A DNA stretch of 64,000 nucleotides from Spirochaetaceae bacterium (GTDB lineage: Bacteria > Spirochaetota > Spirochaetia > SZUA-6 > Bin103), in NCBI GenBank assembly GCA_028820215.1, contig JAPPKD010000056.1:15297-79296 (forward strand), in the 5' to 3' direction. Of this stretch, positions 53,143-61,767 are shown piece after piece. Under the pieces are notes generated by a model. That model was not told the origin of the DNA, did not search any database, and saw only the letters and a list, made by a program, of their open reading frames with translations. The number at the start of each line of letters is the position of its first letter. Positions within the stretch are counted from its first letter, which is position 1. A program made the translations under genes and the position numbers.

Positions 53143-54771
53143 ATGCAGGCGGTCCGGCATCGCCGCAACCTGATCGGTTTCTCCTGCCTGCTAGTGCTCG
53201 CGTCATGTGCGACGACGCCGCCGACCCCGACGACATCAGATGCAGCGGCTGCCACGGTCGATCAGGCCGAGAGCACCGCGCCCGCAGTCTCGTCCATCGC
53301 GTTCCGTGGGTCCCCGGCAAGCGGCGACACGTACGGGCTCGGAGAGACGGTCGAGGTAAACGTGCGGTTCGACAGAGCGGTGACGGCAACCGGCAAGCCC
53401 CAGGTGGCGCTGACCATCGGAACGCAGACGCGGCGCGCCACCTTGTCCTCATGGAGCACACAATCCCTGTACTTCAGCTACTCCGTGCAGGAGGGGGACC
53501 GCGACGAGGACGGGATCAGCATCGCCGCCAACGCGCTCGTTCTCAACGGCGGTACCATTACGACCGCCGACGGTACGACCGACGCCGATCTGACTCACGA
53601 GGCCGTTGCCGCCCTGCGCGGCAGCAAGGTGAACGGCAGCGCGACCGCGCAACCAGGAGTGACGGATGTCTCTCTCAGCTCCTCCCCGGCAACGGGTGAC
53701 ACCTATGAACTCGGGGAGACGATTGAGGTGCGGGTCCAGTTCGACAGGGCCGTCACGGCAACCGGCAAACCCCAAGTGGCGCTGACGATCGGGGCCAAGA
53801 CGCGGCACGCGACCTTGTTCGGATGGGGCCGTCAGCATCTGACTTTCACCTACACCGTGCAGGAGGAGGATCGGGATGAGGACGGCGTCAGCATCGCGGC
53901 TAACGCGCTGGCCCTCAACGGCGGTGCCATCAGGACCACCGTCGGCGCCGTCGATGTGAATCTGACGCACGGGCCAGTCGCCGTCGAGCGCGGCAACAAG
54001 GTGAACGGCAGTAACAGCACGCCGCCGGGAGTGAGGGAGATCGCTTTCAACTCCTCCCCGGCGAGGGGCGGAACGTACGAACTGGGCGAGACGATCGAGT
54101 TGCGAGTCGACTTCGACAGAACGGTGACAATACGCGGCGAGCCCCAGGTGGCTCTGACCATCGGCACACAGACGCGGCACGCGACGCTGTCCGCATGGAC
54201 CACACAGTTCCTGCACTTCGAGTACACCGTGCAGGGGGAAGACCGCGACGAGGACGGCATCGGCATCGCCGCCAATGCGCTGTTTCTCAACGGCGGGACC
54301 ATCAAGTCCGCCGACGGCTCGACCGACGCCGATCTGACACACGGGCCGGTCGCCGCCGGATTCGGCAGCAAGGTGAACGGCGGCGACAGCACGCCACCAA
54401 AGGTGAGGAGAATCTCCATCATCTCCTCCCCGGACAGGGGTGGGACGTACGGACTCGGGGAAACGGTCGAGGTGAAGGTCGAGTTCGACCGAGCGGTGGC
54501 AGCAAGCGGCACTCCCCAGGTGGCGCTGACCATCGGGACGCAGACGCGGCACGCGACCTATTTCGGATGGCGCAGCGATGCTCTGTTCTTCAGACTCTTC
54601 GTCCGGAAGGCGGACCGTGATGAGGACGGAATCAGTGTCCCGGCCAACGCGCTGTCTCTCAGCGGCGGGACCATCAAGGCCACCGATGGCACGACCGACG
54701 CTGATCTTGCCCACAGCGCGGTGGCCGACGACCCCACCCGTAAGGTGAACGGCAGCCGCTCCACGCCGTGA
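53143..54771 (+). CDS. Lipoprotein with four Ig-like repeats (protein 3)
   Basis: A 542-aa protein. MQAVRHRRNLIGFSCLLVLASC has a lipobox LASC, so unlike its two paralogues it should be lipid-anchored. A Thr/Ala linker (ATTPPTPTTSDAAAA) leads to four repeat units of the SSPARGDTYELGE type, each with a DRDEDGIS-like loop. It ends NGSRSTP. It may display the repeat domain on the outer surface and associate with the secreted paralogues upstream. It converges on the gamma-glutamyltransferase gene with 11 bp between. Confidence 0.85.
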   Translation: MQAVRHRRNLIGFSCLLVLASCATTPPTPTTSDAAAATVDQAESTAPAVSSIAFRGSPASGDTYGLGETVEVNVRFDRAVTATGKPQVALTIGTQTRRATLSSWSTQSLYFSYSVQEGDRDEDGISIAANALVLNGGTITTADGTTDADLTHEAVAALRGSKVNGSATAQPGVTDVSLSSSPATGDTYELGETIEVRVQFDRAVTATGKPQVALTIGAKTRHATLFGWGRQHLTFTYTVQEEDRDEDGVSIAANALALNGGAIRTTVGAVDVNLTHGPVAVERGNKVNGSNSTPPGVREIAFNSSPARGGTYELGETIELRVDFDRTVTIRGEPQVALTIGTQTRHATLSAWTTQFLHFEYTVQGEDRDEDGIGIAANALFLNGGTIKSADGSTDADLTHGPVAAGFGSKVNGGDSTPPKVRRISIISSPDRGGTYGLGETVEVKVEFDRAVAASGTPQVALTIGTQTRHATYFGWRSDALFFRLFVRKADRDEDGISVPANALSLSGGTIKATDGTTDADLAHSAVADDPTRKVNGSRSTP

Positions 54772-54782
54772 ACGTACCGCCC

Positions 54783-56549
54783 CTACGGGTGCGACAGCAT
54801 GCCGGCGTCGATCCCGGCGTCCGAGTCCTCCAGGGTGTCGCCGGGATAGCCGGCGGCGTGCGTCGGCTTGGCGACCGGGTAGACGGCGCTGCGGAGCTCG
54901 TCGCCGGCTATCTGTATGCCGTTCGGCTCCGCATAGGGTGAGCGATTGTAGTATGGGGTCGCCACCGTGACCTCGTGGCCGAGCTTCTCCAGGCCGGCCG
55001 GCACTTCGCCGCCGAAGCGGCCGTCCAGCAGCACCTGGTCCGACTCCACGTGCAGCCGCGGCGCCTGCACGGCCTGCTGCAGGTCCATGCCGAGCTCGGC
55101 GTGGTTCACGCACACCTGCACCAGCGCCGACCAGATGCGGCGGCCCCCGGACGCGCCGAGCACGGCGTGCAGCCGGCCGTCGCGGACCAGGATAAGCGGC
55201 GTCATGTTGTTCAGCCCGCGGCCGCCGGGAACGATCGAGTTCACGGTGTCCGGCGCCGGATAGAACCAGGTCATCGCGTTGTTCATCATCACGCCGACGC
55301 CGGGGACGATCACCCCGGACCACGACATGTTGGTCTGCGTCAGACACACGGCGTTGCGATCCGCGTCCACCACCGAGATGTGCGTGGTGCCGCCGTCCGC
55401 CGTTACCCCCGCGGGAGCCGGAAGGTCCACGGGCCGCAGGACCCCTCGCCATGCCCACGGGTCGCCGGCGGCGGCGGGACCGGCGCCGTCCGGGCTGATC
55501 GTCCGCGCCCGCGTCGCCGCGTAGCCCGGCTCCGTCAGAGTGTCGAACGGCGCATCCGGATGGTCGCCCAGGTACGAGTACCGGTCCACCGCCGCCCGCC
55601 GGATCGCCTCGATCACCAGGTGCAGCGCCTCCACCGAGCCCCAGCCGTGGCGGGCCAGTTCGAAGTGCTCGAGGATGTGGAGCGCCTCGGCGACGGCCGT
55701 GCCGCCGTTCGGACCGGGGACGCCCAGCACCCCGTACCCCCGGTAGCCGGCCTCCAGCACCGTGTCGTGCAAGAACGGCCGGTAGCCGGCCAGGTCCTCC
55801 TGCCGGATCGTGCCGCCGTGCGCCGCCATCTCGGAGGCGATGCGATCGGCCACCTCGCCCCGGTAGAAGCCGTCCGGTCCGTGGCGGGCGATGAGCTCCA
55901 GCGTGCGCGCGTGATCGTTCTGCACCAAGGCCTCTCCGACCGCCAGCGGGTGGCCTCCGGGGTAGTAGGTCTCGCGGGTCGCCGGGTAGCGGGTCATGAT
56001 CGGCCAGCCGCTGACCAGCATCAGGACGAAATGGTGGCCGACCGGGAACCCGTCGCGGGCCAGCCGGATCGCCGGCAGCAGCGCCTGGTCCAGGCTCATC
56101 GTGCCCCATCGTTCCAGGGCCGCCGCCAGACCTGCCGCCGTCCCCGGGACCGCGATCGCCGCGTGGCCGTAGACGTTGGCCCGGTCCTTGACCAGCGGCC
56201 ACGCGTAGCCGCGGGAGAACCGCAGCCCGCCGGTCTCCGGATTGTCGGTCCCTCCCTCCAGCTCGTACATGTCCGGCCGGGCCGCGGCGGCCGCGCGCAT
56301 GCCGAAGTCCACGGAGCCGGCCTCGCCCGAGGCGAAGCGGGCGACCAGCATGCCGCCGCCGCCCACGCCGTTCATGAGCGGCTGCAGCACCCCCATCGCG
56401 AAGGCGGTGGTCACCGCCGCGTCCACGGCGTTGCCGCCCCGCTGCAGAACCTCGACGCCGATGCGGGCGCCCAATCGGTCCTGGGCGATCACCATACCGC
56501 CGGTCACGCTCAGCACCTCGTGGGCGAGCACCGGCCGACTCATCTTCAT
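54783..56549 (-). CDS. ggt: Gamma-glutamyltransferase family Ntn hydrolase
   Basis: A 588-aa precursor. GGTTHISVVDADRNAV places the autocatalytic Thr at 388, equivalent to Thr391 of E. coli GGT; NNAMTWFYPAPDTVNSIVPG then GRGLNNMTPLILV and GASGGRRIWSALVQV are the small-subunit motifs. QRGGNAVDAAVTTAFAMGVLQP is the large-subunit start. There is no signal peptide, so it may be a cytoplasmic gamma-glutamyl or acyl-amide hydrolase rather than the usual periplasmic enzyme. It lies 56 bp downstream of a PLP dehydratase gene on the same strand. Confidence 0.9.
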   Translation of the reverse strand: MKMSRPVLAHEVLSVTGGMVIAQDRLGARIGVEVLQRGGNAVDAAVTTAFAMGVLQPLMNGVGGGGMLVARFASGEAGSVDFGMRAAAAARPDMYELEGGTDNPETGGLRFSRGYAWPLVKDRANVYGHAAIAVPGTAAGLAAALERWGTMSLDQALLPAIRLARDGFPVGHHFVLMLVSGWPIMTRYPATRETYYPGGHPLAVGEALVQNDHARTLELIARHGPDGFYRGEVADRIASEMAAHGGTIRQEDLAGYRPFLHDTVLEAGYRGYGVLGVPGPNGGTAVAEALHILEHFELARHGWGSVEALHLVIEAIRRAAVDRYSYLGDHPDAPFDTLTEPGYAATRARTISPDGAGPAAAGDPWAWRGVLRPVDLPAPAGVTADGGTTHISVVDADRNAVCLTQTNMSWSGVIVPGVGVMMNNAMTWFYPAPDTVNSIVPGGRGLNNMTPLILVRDGRLHAVLGASGGRRIWSALVQVCVNHAELGMDLQQAVQAPRLHVESDQVLLDGRFGGEVPAGLEKLGHEVTVATPYYNRSPYAEPNGIQIAGDELRSAVYPVAKPTHAAGYPGDTLEDSDAGIDAGMLSHP

Positions 56550-56605
56550 GGCGGCGCACTCTACGCGTGGCGCAGGGCCGCGTCGACGCGGTTACGGCAA
56601 CTCGC

Positions 56606-57640
56606 CTACTCCAGGGTGATCCACGAGCGAAACTGATCCTCGTCGACGTTGCGTCCGCTGAGGATCACCACCACGTCTCCCTCGCCATCAAGGCTGACGC
56701 GTCCACTCAGGAGCGCCGCCGTCGCGATCGCTCCGGAAGGCTCGGTACGAACGCCATGCCGGTCGTAGAGCCATCGCATCACTTCCCGCGTCTCCCGATC
56801 CGGCACGGCGACGGCCTGGCGGACGTGTTGACGGAGGATCGGCCAGTTGTGCTCGCCGACGTCGTAGGAAAGCAGGCCGTCGCAGATGCTCGCCGGGCGA
56901 TCGATCCGCACCCGCCGCCCCGCATCGAGGGACTCCCCGAAGTCAGCGGCACCTTCCGGCTCGACGCCGACGATTGCGGCCCGCGGAAAGCCGTCCGCGA
57001 ACGCCAGCGCGTGACCGGCCATGAGGCCGCCGCCAGAGACCTGGCAGAAGAAGTGGGAAGCCGTGCGCCCCTGCGCCCGCAACTCGTTCACGATCTCGAG
57101 ACCGCCGACTCCATTGCCGGCGATCACGTCCGCATCGTCGTACGGCGATGCCTGGATCGCTCCCTCCCGGTCGGCGATCTCACGCGTCATCCGGTCCCGT
57201 TCCCCCGTCTCGTGGTCACGGGCGATGTCGTACGTGCGGATCTCCGCGCCGAACGAACGCGTCAGCTCCACCTTCATGCGCGCCGCCGTATCGGGCATGA
57301 CGACGATCACCCGCTTGCCGAGCCGCATGCCGGCGAACGCGATGCCCGACGCGAAGTTCCCGGAGGAATGGGCGACCACCGGCCGGTCGCCGATACGTGC
57401 CAGGTTGCGCGCCATCCAGTGCAACGCGCCGAGCAGCTTGAACGAGCCGACGGGCGTCCACCCGTAGTCCTTCAGCCAGATCCGCCGCTCGGCCGGCATG
57501 CCGAGCTCCCGCTCCAGTGCGTGCGAACGGATCAGCGGCGCCGCCGATACGTGCCGGCGTATGCCGCGCTCGGCCTCGCGGACGTCGTCGACCGTCGCGA
57601 TCCGGATGGCCGCCGCCTCGCCTTCAGCTCGCCGCTGCAT
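56606..57640 (-). CDS. PLP-dependent threonine/serine dehydratase family enzyme
   Basis: A 344-aa fold-type II PLP enzyme. Lys68 in WTPVGSFKLLGA forms the Schiff base; SSGNFASGIAFAG is the substrate Asn loop; SGGGL (202-206) binds the phosphate. The family makes 2-oxo acids and ammonia from serine, threonine or hydroxyaspartate. It lacks a C-terminal ACT domain, so it is of the short, catabolic or serine-racemase-like kind. It starts 17 bases inside the 3' end of the homocysteine-methyltransferase remnant and precedes ggt. Confidence 0.88.
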   Translation of the reverse strand: MQRRAEGEAAAIRIATVDDVREAERGIRRHVSAAPLIRSHALERELGMPAERRIWLKDYGWTPVGSFKLLGALHWMARNLARIGDRPVVAHSSGNFASGIAFAGMRLGKRVIVVMPDTAARMKVELTRSFGAEIRTYDIARDHETGERDRMTREIADREGAIQASPYDDADVIAGNGVGGLEIVNELRAQGRTASHFFCQVSGGGLMAGHALAFADGFPRAAIVGVEPEGAADFGESLDAGRRVRIDRPASICDGLLSYDVGEHNWPILRQHVRQAVAVPDRETREVMRWLYDRHGVRTEPSGAIATAALLSGRVSLDGEGDVVVILSGRNVDEDQFRSWITLE

Positions 57641-57812
57641 CGTCCACGACTCCGCGCAGCGCCAGGATGTGCTCCGGACCCGACGCGCAGCAACCGCCGA
57701 CGATCTGCGCGCCGGCGTCCAGCCACCGCCAGGGACGCTGCAGCTCCGAGCCCGTGCCGCCGTCGAGCAGCAGCCGATCCCCCGCCCGCAGGCGCTCGGT
57801 GATTCGTGTCAT
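57624..57812 (-). pseudogene. Homocysteine S-methyltransferase remnant with internal deletion
   Basis: A 62-codon frame joins the two ends of a betaine/homocysteine methyltransferase. The N-terminus RLLLDGGTGSELQR is the family's DGGxGTEL motif, and it is fused in frame near PWRWLD to the C-terminal AGAQIVGGCCASGPEHILAL zinc-binding GGCC motif. About 230-250 residues of the barrel, including the first zinc Cys, are missing, so it cannot be active. It probably once formed an operon with the dehydratase gene downstream. Confidence 0.75.
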
Positions 57813-57841
57813 ACCCCATGATACCGTGGGCGAGGTGGACC

Positions 57842-58690
57842 ATGGCTGGACAAAAAGACTTCCTCGTTGACACGGACTGGACGAGTCTGACGCTGGGAGA
57901 ACGCATCAGACATCTCGAGGTAGAGGGCTATGTCGTCCTGCCGAACCTGCTCTCACCCGAGCACATCGATCGAATCAAGAAGGAAACCGCCGAGCTAGAG
58001 ACGTTCGGTGTCGACTATAGCGTTCACCAACGAGGGTGCCAGGACGTCCAGTTTCGTGGAGGAGCCATCACCGAGCTGATCGCACACCCGCCGACGCTCC
58101 GGTTCTTGCGAACGCTCTTTGGCGATCAGGTCGTCATGATGACGTACGACTACGCCCGCTCCGAGCCGGGGCATCCGGGAATAAGCCTGCACTGCGATGG
58201 ACAACCGTGGGGGTCGGAGATCTTCGGTTACGGACAGAGCTGCCCCCGGTTGGTTCGGGTTCTGTACTATCTGGACGATCTGACTCGCGAGGTTTCCCCG
58301 TTCAAGGTCCTACCCAGATCGCACCTGAGCTTTCACCACGAGGGTAATCCATACTTGCGATACGAGGAGCACCCGGAGCAGGTGATGGTCACCTGTGAGG
58401 CCGGCTCTGCGGTGCTCATCAGCCAGAACGTGTTCCATGGAAACTACCCGAACATCGGCGGCTATTCCCGGGAGCTTCTGGGGATCGCGTACCGACCGGC
58501 TTGGGCAGGACCCGGAGGAGAGGTCGAACCCTGGGATCCGGACCAACTCGCCAAGGTCCCCGCGAACGTGCGAGAGCTGATGATCGATCCCAACACTCGC
58601 ATCTGGAACTTCGGCGGCGGCAACAAGCCTACCGAAATGCCGCGGCAGGCGCCCGGGATCGCGCCGAGCCGATGGGAGCGAGTCAGCTGA
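57842..58690 (+). CDS. Phytanoyl-CoA dioxygenase family protein 2
   Basis: A 282-aa Fe(II)/2-oxoglutarate oxygenase. HxD is His117-Asp119 in ISLHCDGQPWG, the distal His199 in QNVFHGNYPN and Arg210 in YSRELL. VEGYVVLPNLLSPEHIDRI is the usual N-terminal strand-helix. The ATG at 57842 follows GAGGTGG. It is only distantly like the member at 5612. Its 3' end overlaps the sialidase-like gene tail-to-tail by 8 bp. Substrate unknown. Confidence 0.88.
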   Translation: MAGQKDFLVDTDWTSLTLGERIRHLEVEGYVVLPNLLSPEHIDRIKKETAELETFGVDYSVHQRGCQDVQFRGGAITELIAHPPTLRFLRTLFGDQVVMMTYDYARSEPGHPGISLHCDGQPWGSEIFGYGQSCPRLVRVLYYLDDLTREVSPFKVLPRSHLSFHHEGNPYLRYEEHPEQVMVTCEAGSAVLISQNVFHGNYPNIGGYSRELLGIAYRPAWAGPGGEVEPWDPDQLAKVPANVRELMIDPNTRIWNFGGGNKPTEMPRQAPGIAPSRWERVS

Positions 58691-60497
58691 GCGCGACAGC
58701 ACGGGGCGTGACCCGAATCTCGCGGACCTTGATCGCCTTGTGCAGGCCCCAGCCGGCGTCGCGTTCGTAGAAGTCGCTGTAGGCTATCAGCAGACGGTCA
58801 GTGCCGATGGCGAACGTCGACGTGTAGCCGCAACTGGAGTCTACGGGTGCCGCCCCCAGACCGGCGCGGACGGTGTAGCCGTCGCTCCAGTCGCGAGCCG
58901 CCGGATCGACCGTGAAACGCACTTCGACCCCCGGCCGGCCGTAGACGCACGCGGTCACCCCGTTCTCGAGCGTCACCAGCCTTGGTCGGACGCCGAACGG
59001 CGCGAGGCGCCGCGGCGCCTCCCAAGTGTGGCCGTCGTCGTGTGAGATCGCGACCCACAAGGGTCGGGGCAGCTCCGGTGCGCGGCCAAGATCGCTGCGA
59101 ACGACGCAGACCAGGGTGCCGTCGGCTCGGCAGGTGATGCTCGGCTCGCCGGCCACTTCCACCCCTCGCTCCCGGTCCGACGCGAATACCGTCGAGCGGT
59201 GGTGCCAGCTTCGGCCCCGATCTTCGGACACGATCAGGCTTGTCTCCGGCATGGGCGCGCCATCCGGCCGGAAACGAAGGGCCGAATTGGCCGCCACCGC
59301 GAGCGTGCCGTCGGCCAGCTCCACGCTGTAGCCGTCACCCATCGGCAGGTCGATCGGCATCAGATCGTCAGGCAGCTCCACCGTCCCGGTTTCGGAGTTG
59401 TAGCCGTACTTGTAGCGGCGCACCGCCATGTCGGAGATCGCAAGCGTGGCCTCGTAGTCCTCGACCCGGCCGTCCGCTGCCCGGCGGCGCATCCGCATCC
59501 GACGTCTGTCCGCTGGAATGTCGTCGTAGCGGTAGACATCCACCACCGTGTCGTTGCCGGTGAGCACCAGTTCCCGCACCGGCTCCATGCCCAGCTCGCT
59601 CGCGCGCAGTCTGGCGAAGCCCTGCCAGGCCAGCTCGGTGCCGTCGGCCAGCACGAACGGCAGGCACACGGCATCCCGTTCCGCTTCGGTCTGCTCATGC
59701 CAGGTCCGGCCTTCATCCGAGGACACGAACGGCGTGTTCGGAAGCCGCGCGCCTCCGCCATGACTGTCGTCGGCAGTCTGATACATGACGACGAGGTCGC
59801 CACTGCGTGTACGCCTGCCGGACTGCGGAAACTGGTAGAACCCCCAACGCCGTTCGTGCAAAGGCCCGGTGGTCACGGTCACCGGTGCGCCCAACGTGAC
59901 CGACACGTCGGTGTTCGATGGCACCACGGTCGAGCGCGGCGGCGGCTGCCAGCGCGTCTGCTCGGCGTCGTTGCGCAGGACGACCTCACGGTCGATGTCC
60001 CACGTCCGGCCTCCGTCCTCGCTGAAGCAGGCGCGCTGCCCACGCGGCTTCACGCGCTCGTGCACCGCGTCCGGGATGCCGCGCGGGGCGTAGCAACACA
60101 TGATCCGCCCGTCGGACAACACGCTCAGGTGCGGCAGCCCGCGCATCGGGGTGATCCGTGGCACGCTCCAGGAACGTCCGCCATCGCCGCTCTCGAAGCA
60201 CCAGATCTGGCCGCTGGCATACTGGCCGCCGCGGGGTGCCCAGCCGCTCGACTCGGCACAGAAGGCGCCGACGAGGCGGCCGTCGGCCGTTTCTGCCAGG
60301 GTCGCAGCGTGCATGCCGCGCTGCTCCACGTCCGCAAGGGGGTGCTGCCAGATCAACTCCCACGATGTGCCGCCATCATCGGACTTGGCCAGAGCGAGGA
60401 ACGGGGTGCCTTGCTCGTCCAGGCCGCGCCCGAGGTAGGCCAACGAGCGGTCTGCGAGCGCGACGGGCCCGTGCGGAGCGTAGACCGGGGCGGTCAA
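58683..60497 (-). CDS. Sialidase-like protein (six Asp boxes) 1
   Basis: A 604-aa six-bladed propeller. Asp-box repeats: SDDGGTSWEL, SGDGGRSWSV, SEDGGRTWDI, SSDEGRTWHE, SEDRGRSWHH and SHDDGHTWEA. No signal peptide is visible, which is unusual for an exo-sialidase. The catalytic Arg triad and Tyr/Glu pair cannot be assigned with certainty, so it may act on another sugar or only bind. It starts 6 bp after the stop of a similar gene, forming a two-gene operon divergent from sugar-transporter genes. Confidence 0.82.
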   Translation of the reverse strand: MTAPVYAPHGPVALADRSLAYLGRGLDEQGTPFLALAKSDDGGTSWELIWQHPLADVEQRGMHAATLAETADGRLVGAFCAESSGWAPRGGQYASGQIWCFESGDGGRSWSVPRITPMRGLPHLSVLSDGRIMCCYAPRGIPDAVHERVKPRGQRACFSEDGGRTWDIDREVVLRNDAEQTRWQPPPRSTVVPSNTDVSVTLGAPVTVTTGPLHERRWGFYQFPQSGRRTRSGDLVVMYQTADDSHGGGARLPNTPFVSSDEGRTWHEQTEAERDAVCLPFVLADGTELAWQGFARLRASELGMEPVRELVLTGNDTVVDVYRYDDIPADRRRMRMRRRAADGRVEDYEATLAISDMAVRRYKYGYNSETGTVELPDDLMPIDLPMGDGYSVELADGTLAVAANSALRFRPDGAPMPETSLIVSEDRGRSWHHRSTVFASDRERGVEVAGEPSITCRADGTLVCVVRSDLGRAPELPRPLWVAISHDDGHTWEAPRRLAPFGVRPRLVTLENGVTACVYGRPGVEVRFTVDPAARDWSDGYTVRAGLGAAPVDSSCGYTSTFAIGTDRLLIAYSDFYERDAGWGLHKAIKVREIRVTPRAVALS

Positions 60498-60503
60498 TGA
60501 GGC

Positions 60504-61688
60504 TCAGGCGCCCTCGACCCGCTGCACGCGCTCCACGAGCCAGTCGCGCGTGAGACGTATCGCATGCAGGTCCATGACCTCCAGGTTGAGCCACGGCGAC
60601 CCCTCTTTCCTGTTCGGGCCGGCGGCGCCGTACGTGATAATCGCGGTATCGTCATCGACGAAGTCCATTCCCATGTCGAAGAAGTTGAACTCCTCTCGAT
60701 GCGCCAACACGCCGAGGTGCGTCCAACTTCGCCCCCGATCGCGTGAGAACCCCAGACAGAGCGGCGTGCGCACGCCGTAGTGGTGGTGTTTGGGGTCATA
60801 CGGCGAGTCGACCCAGAGCAGCAGCAGATGGTCGGTCCCCGGAAGGCATCGGAGGCAGCTCGCGGTCTCAGGCGCGCGCAGCCCGCTGGTCTGCGGCAGC
60901 GACCAGGTCTCTCCCTGGTCCGTCGAGTGCGACAGGAAGACGGAGCCCAACTGCGTTCGAATCGACATCACCAGGTCTCCGTCCGAGAGCTCCGCAACCG
61001 ACGGCTCGATCGCTCCGCGCATCGGCAGATCGATCACACCGGTCGCCCGCTGCCAGCTCTTGCCCTCGTCGTCGGAAAGCATGCAGGAGATCCGGTAGTG
61101 CTGCGTGAACTGTCCTCCGGTCCCGAATTCGAACGGCACGAGCAGCCGCCCTGACCGCAACTGCAGTAAGCTCGTTACACCACCCTGCATCCAGTTCCCC
61201 TTGGTGCGCCGCCAGAGGTAGCCGAACGACTCGAACGTCTCCCCGTCGTCCTTCGAACGTAACAACTCCATCGTGCTGCTGGAGCTCTCCGGATGCGTCT
61301 CGGTGCCGCCCCGGTGAGCGCGCAGGCACATCAGCAACAGATCCCCGGAGACCAGCCTTCGCAAGGCCGGCGCCTGCACGTTGAAGTCGGTTTCCAGATG
61401 AGGCCGGACCAGGACCCGCTCATCCTGCCAGCTCCGCCCGTCGTCATGGGAGAGACGGGACGCAATCTCGATCTCTCCGTAATCCTGGCTGCCGTAATCG
61501 CTGGTCGTGTATTTCTGCCAGGCGACCAGCAGGCGACCGTCGGTAAGACGGGTCACCGACCCCATGTCGTTGCGCGGACAGGAGTCGTCCACTCGCCGGA
61601 CGACGGAGTACTCGAGACCCGGCATGACCTCGATCGGCACACCCGAACCGTCGAACGTAGCGGTGTCAGCTCCGGATCGGGTCGTCAT
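60504..61688 (-). CDS. Sialidase-like protein (five Asp boxes) 2
   Basis: A 394-aa propeller with SHDDGRSWQD, SKDDGETFES, SDDEGKSWQR, STDQGETWSL and SRDRGRSWTH. The start at 61688 (MTTRSGADTATF) follows a purine-rich GGAGAGGAGCAGGG; the frame is open upstream but crosses the divergent promoter. No signal peptide. First gene of the pair with the larger sialidase-like protein. The shared 79-bp upstream region with the permease gene implies joint control. Confidence 0.82.
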   Translation of the reverse strand: MTTRSGADTATFDGSGVPIEVMPGLEYSVVRRVDDSCPRNDMGSVTRLTDGRLLVAWQKYTTSDYGSQDYGEIEIASRLSHDDGRSWQDERVLVRPHLETDFNVQAPALRRLVSGDLLLMCLRAHRGGTETHPESSSSTMELLRSKDDGETFESFGYLWRRTKGNWMQGGVTSLLQLRSGRLLVPFEFGTGGQFTQHYRISCMLSDDEGKSWQRATGVIDLPMRGAIEPSVAELSDGDLVMSIRTQLGSVFLSHSTDQGETWSLPQTSGLRAPETASCLRCLPGTDHLLLLWVDSPYDPKHHHYGVRTPLCLGFSRDRGRSWTHLGVLAHREEFNFFDMGMDFVDDDTAIITYGAAGPNRKEGSPWLNLEVMDLHAIRLTRDWLVERVQRVEGA

Positions 61689-61767
61689 TTCCTGATTCCC
61701 TGCTCCTCTCCGGTCTTGAGCCCGAATCGAACAGAGCATACAATGCGGGCGGCGGTACGCACGACCG

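Noticed and set aside
45277..54771. Regular DNA repeats read as a possible CRISPR or non-coding tandem array
   Set aside because: The period is about 370 bp, the repeats are protein-coding and there are no short unique spacers.
53449..56559. A 1036-codon minus frame across the lipoprotein and ggt genes
   Set aside because: Out-of-frame reading of ggt plus antisense of the repeats; no start context.
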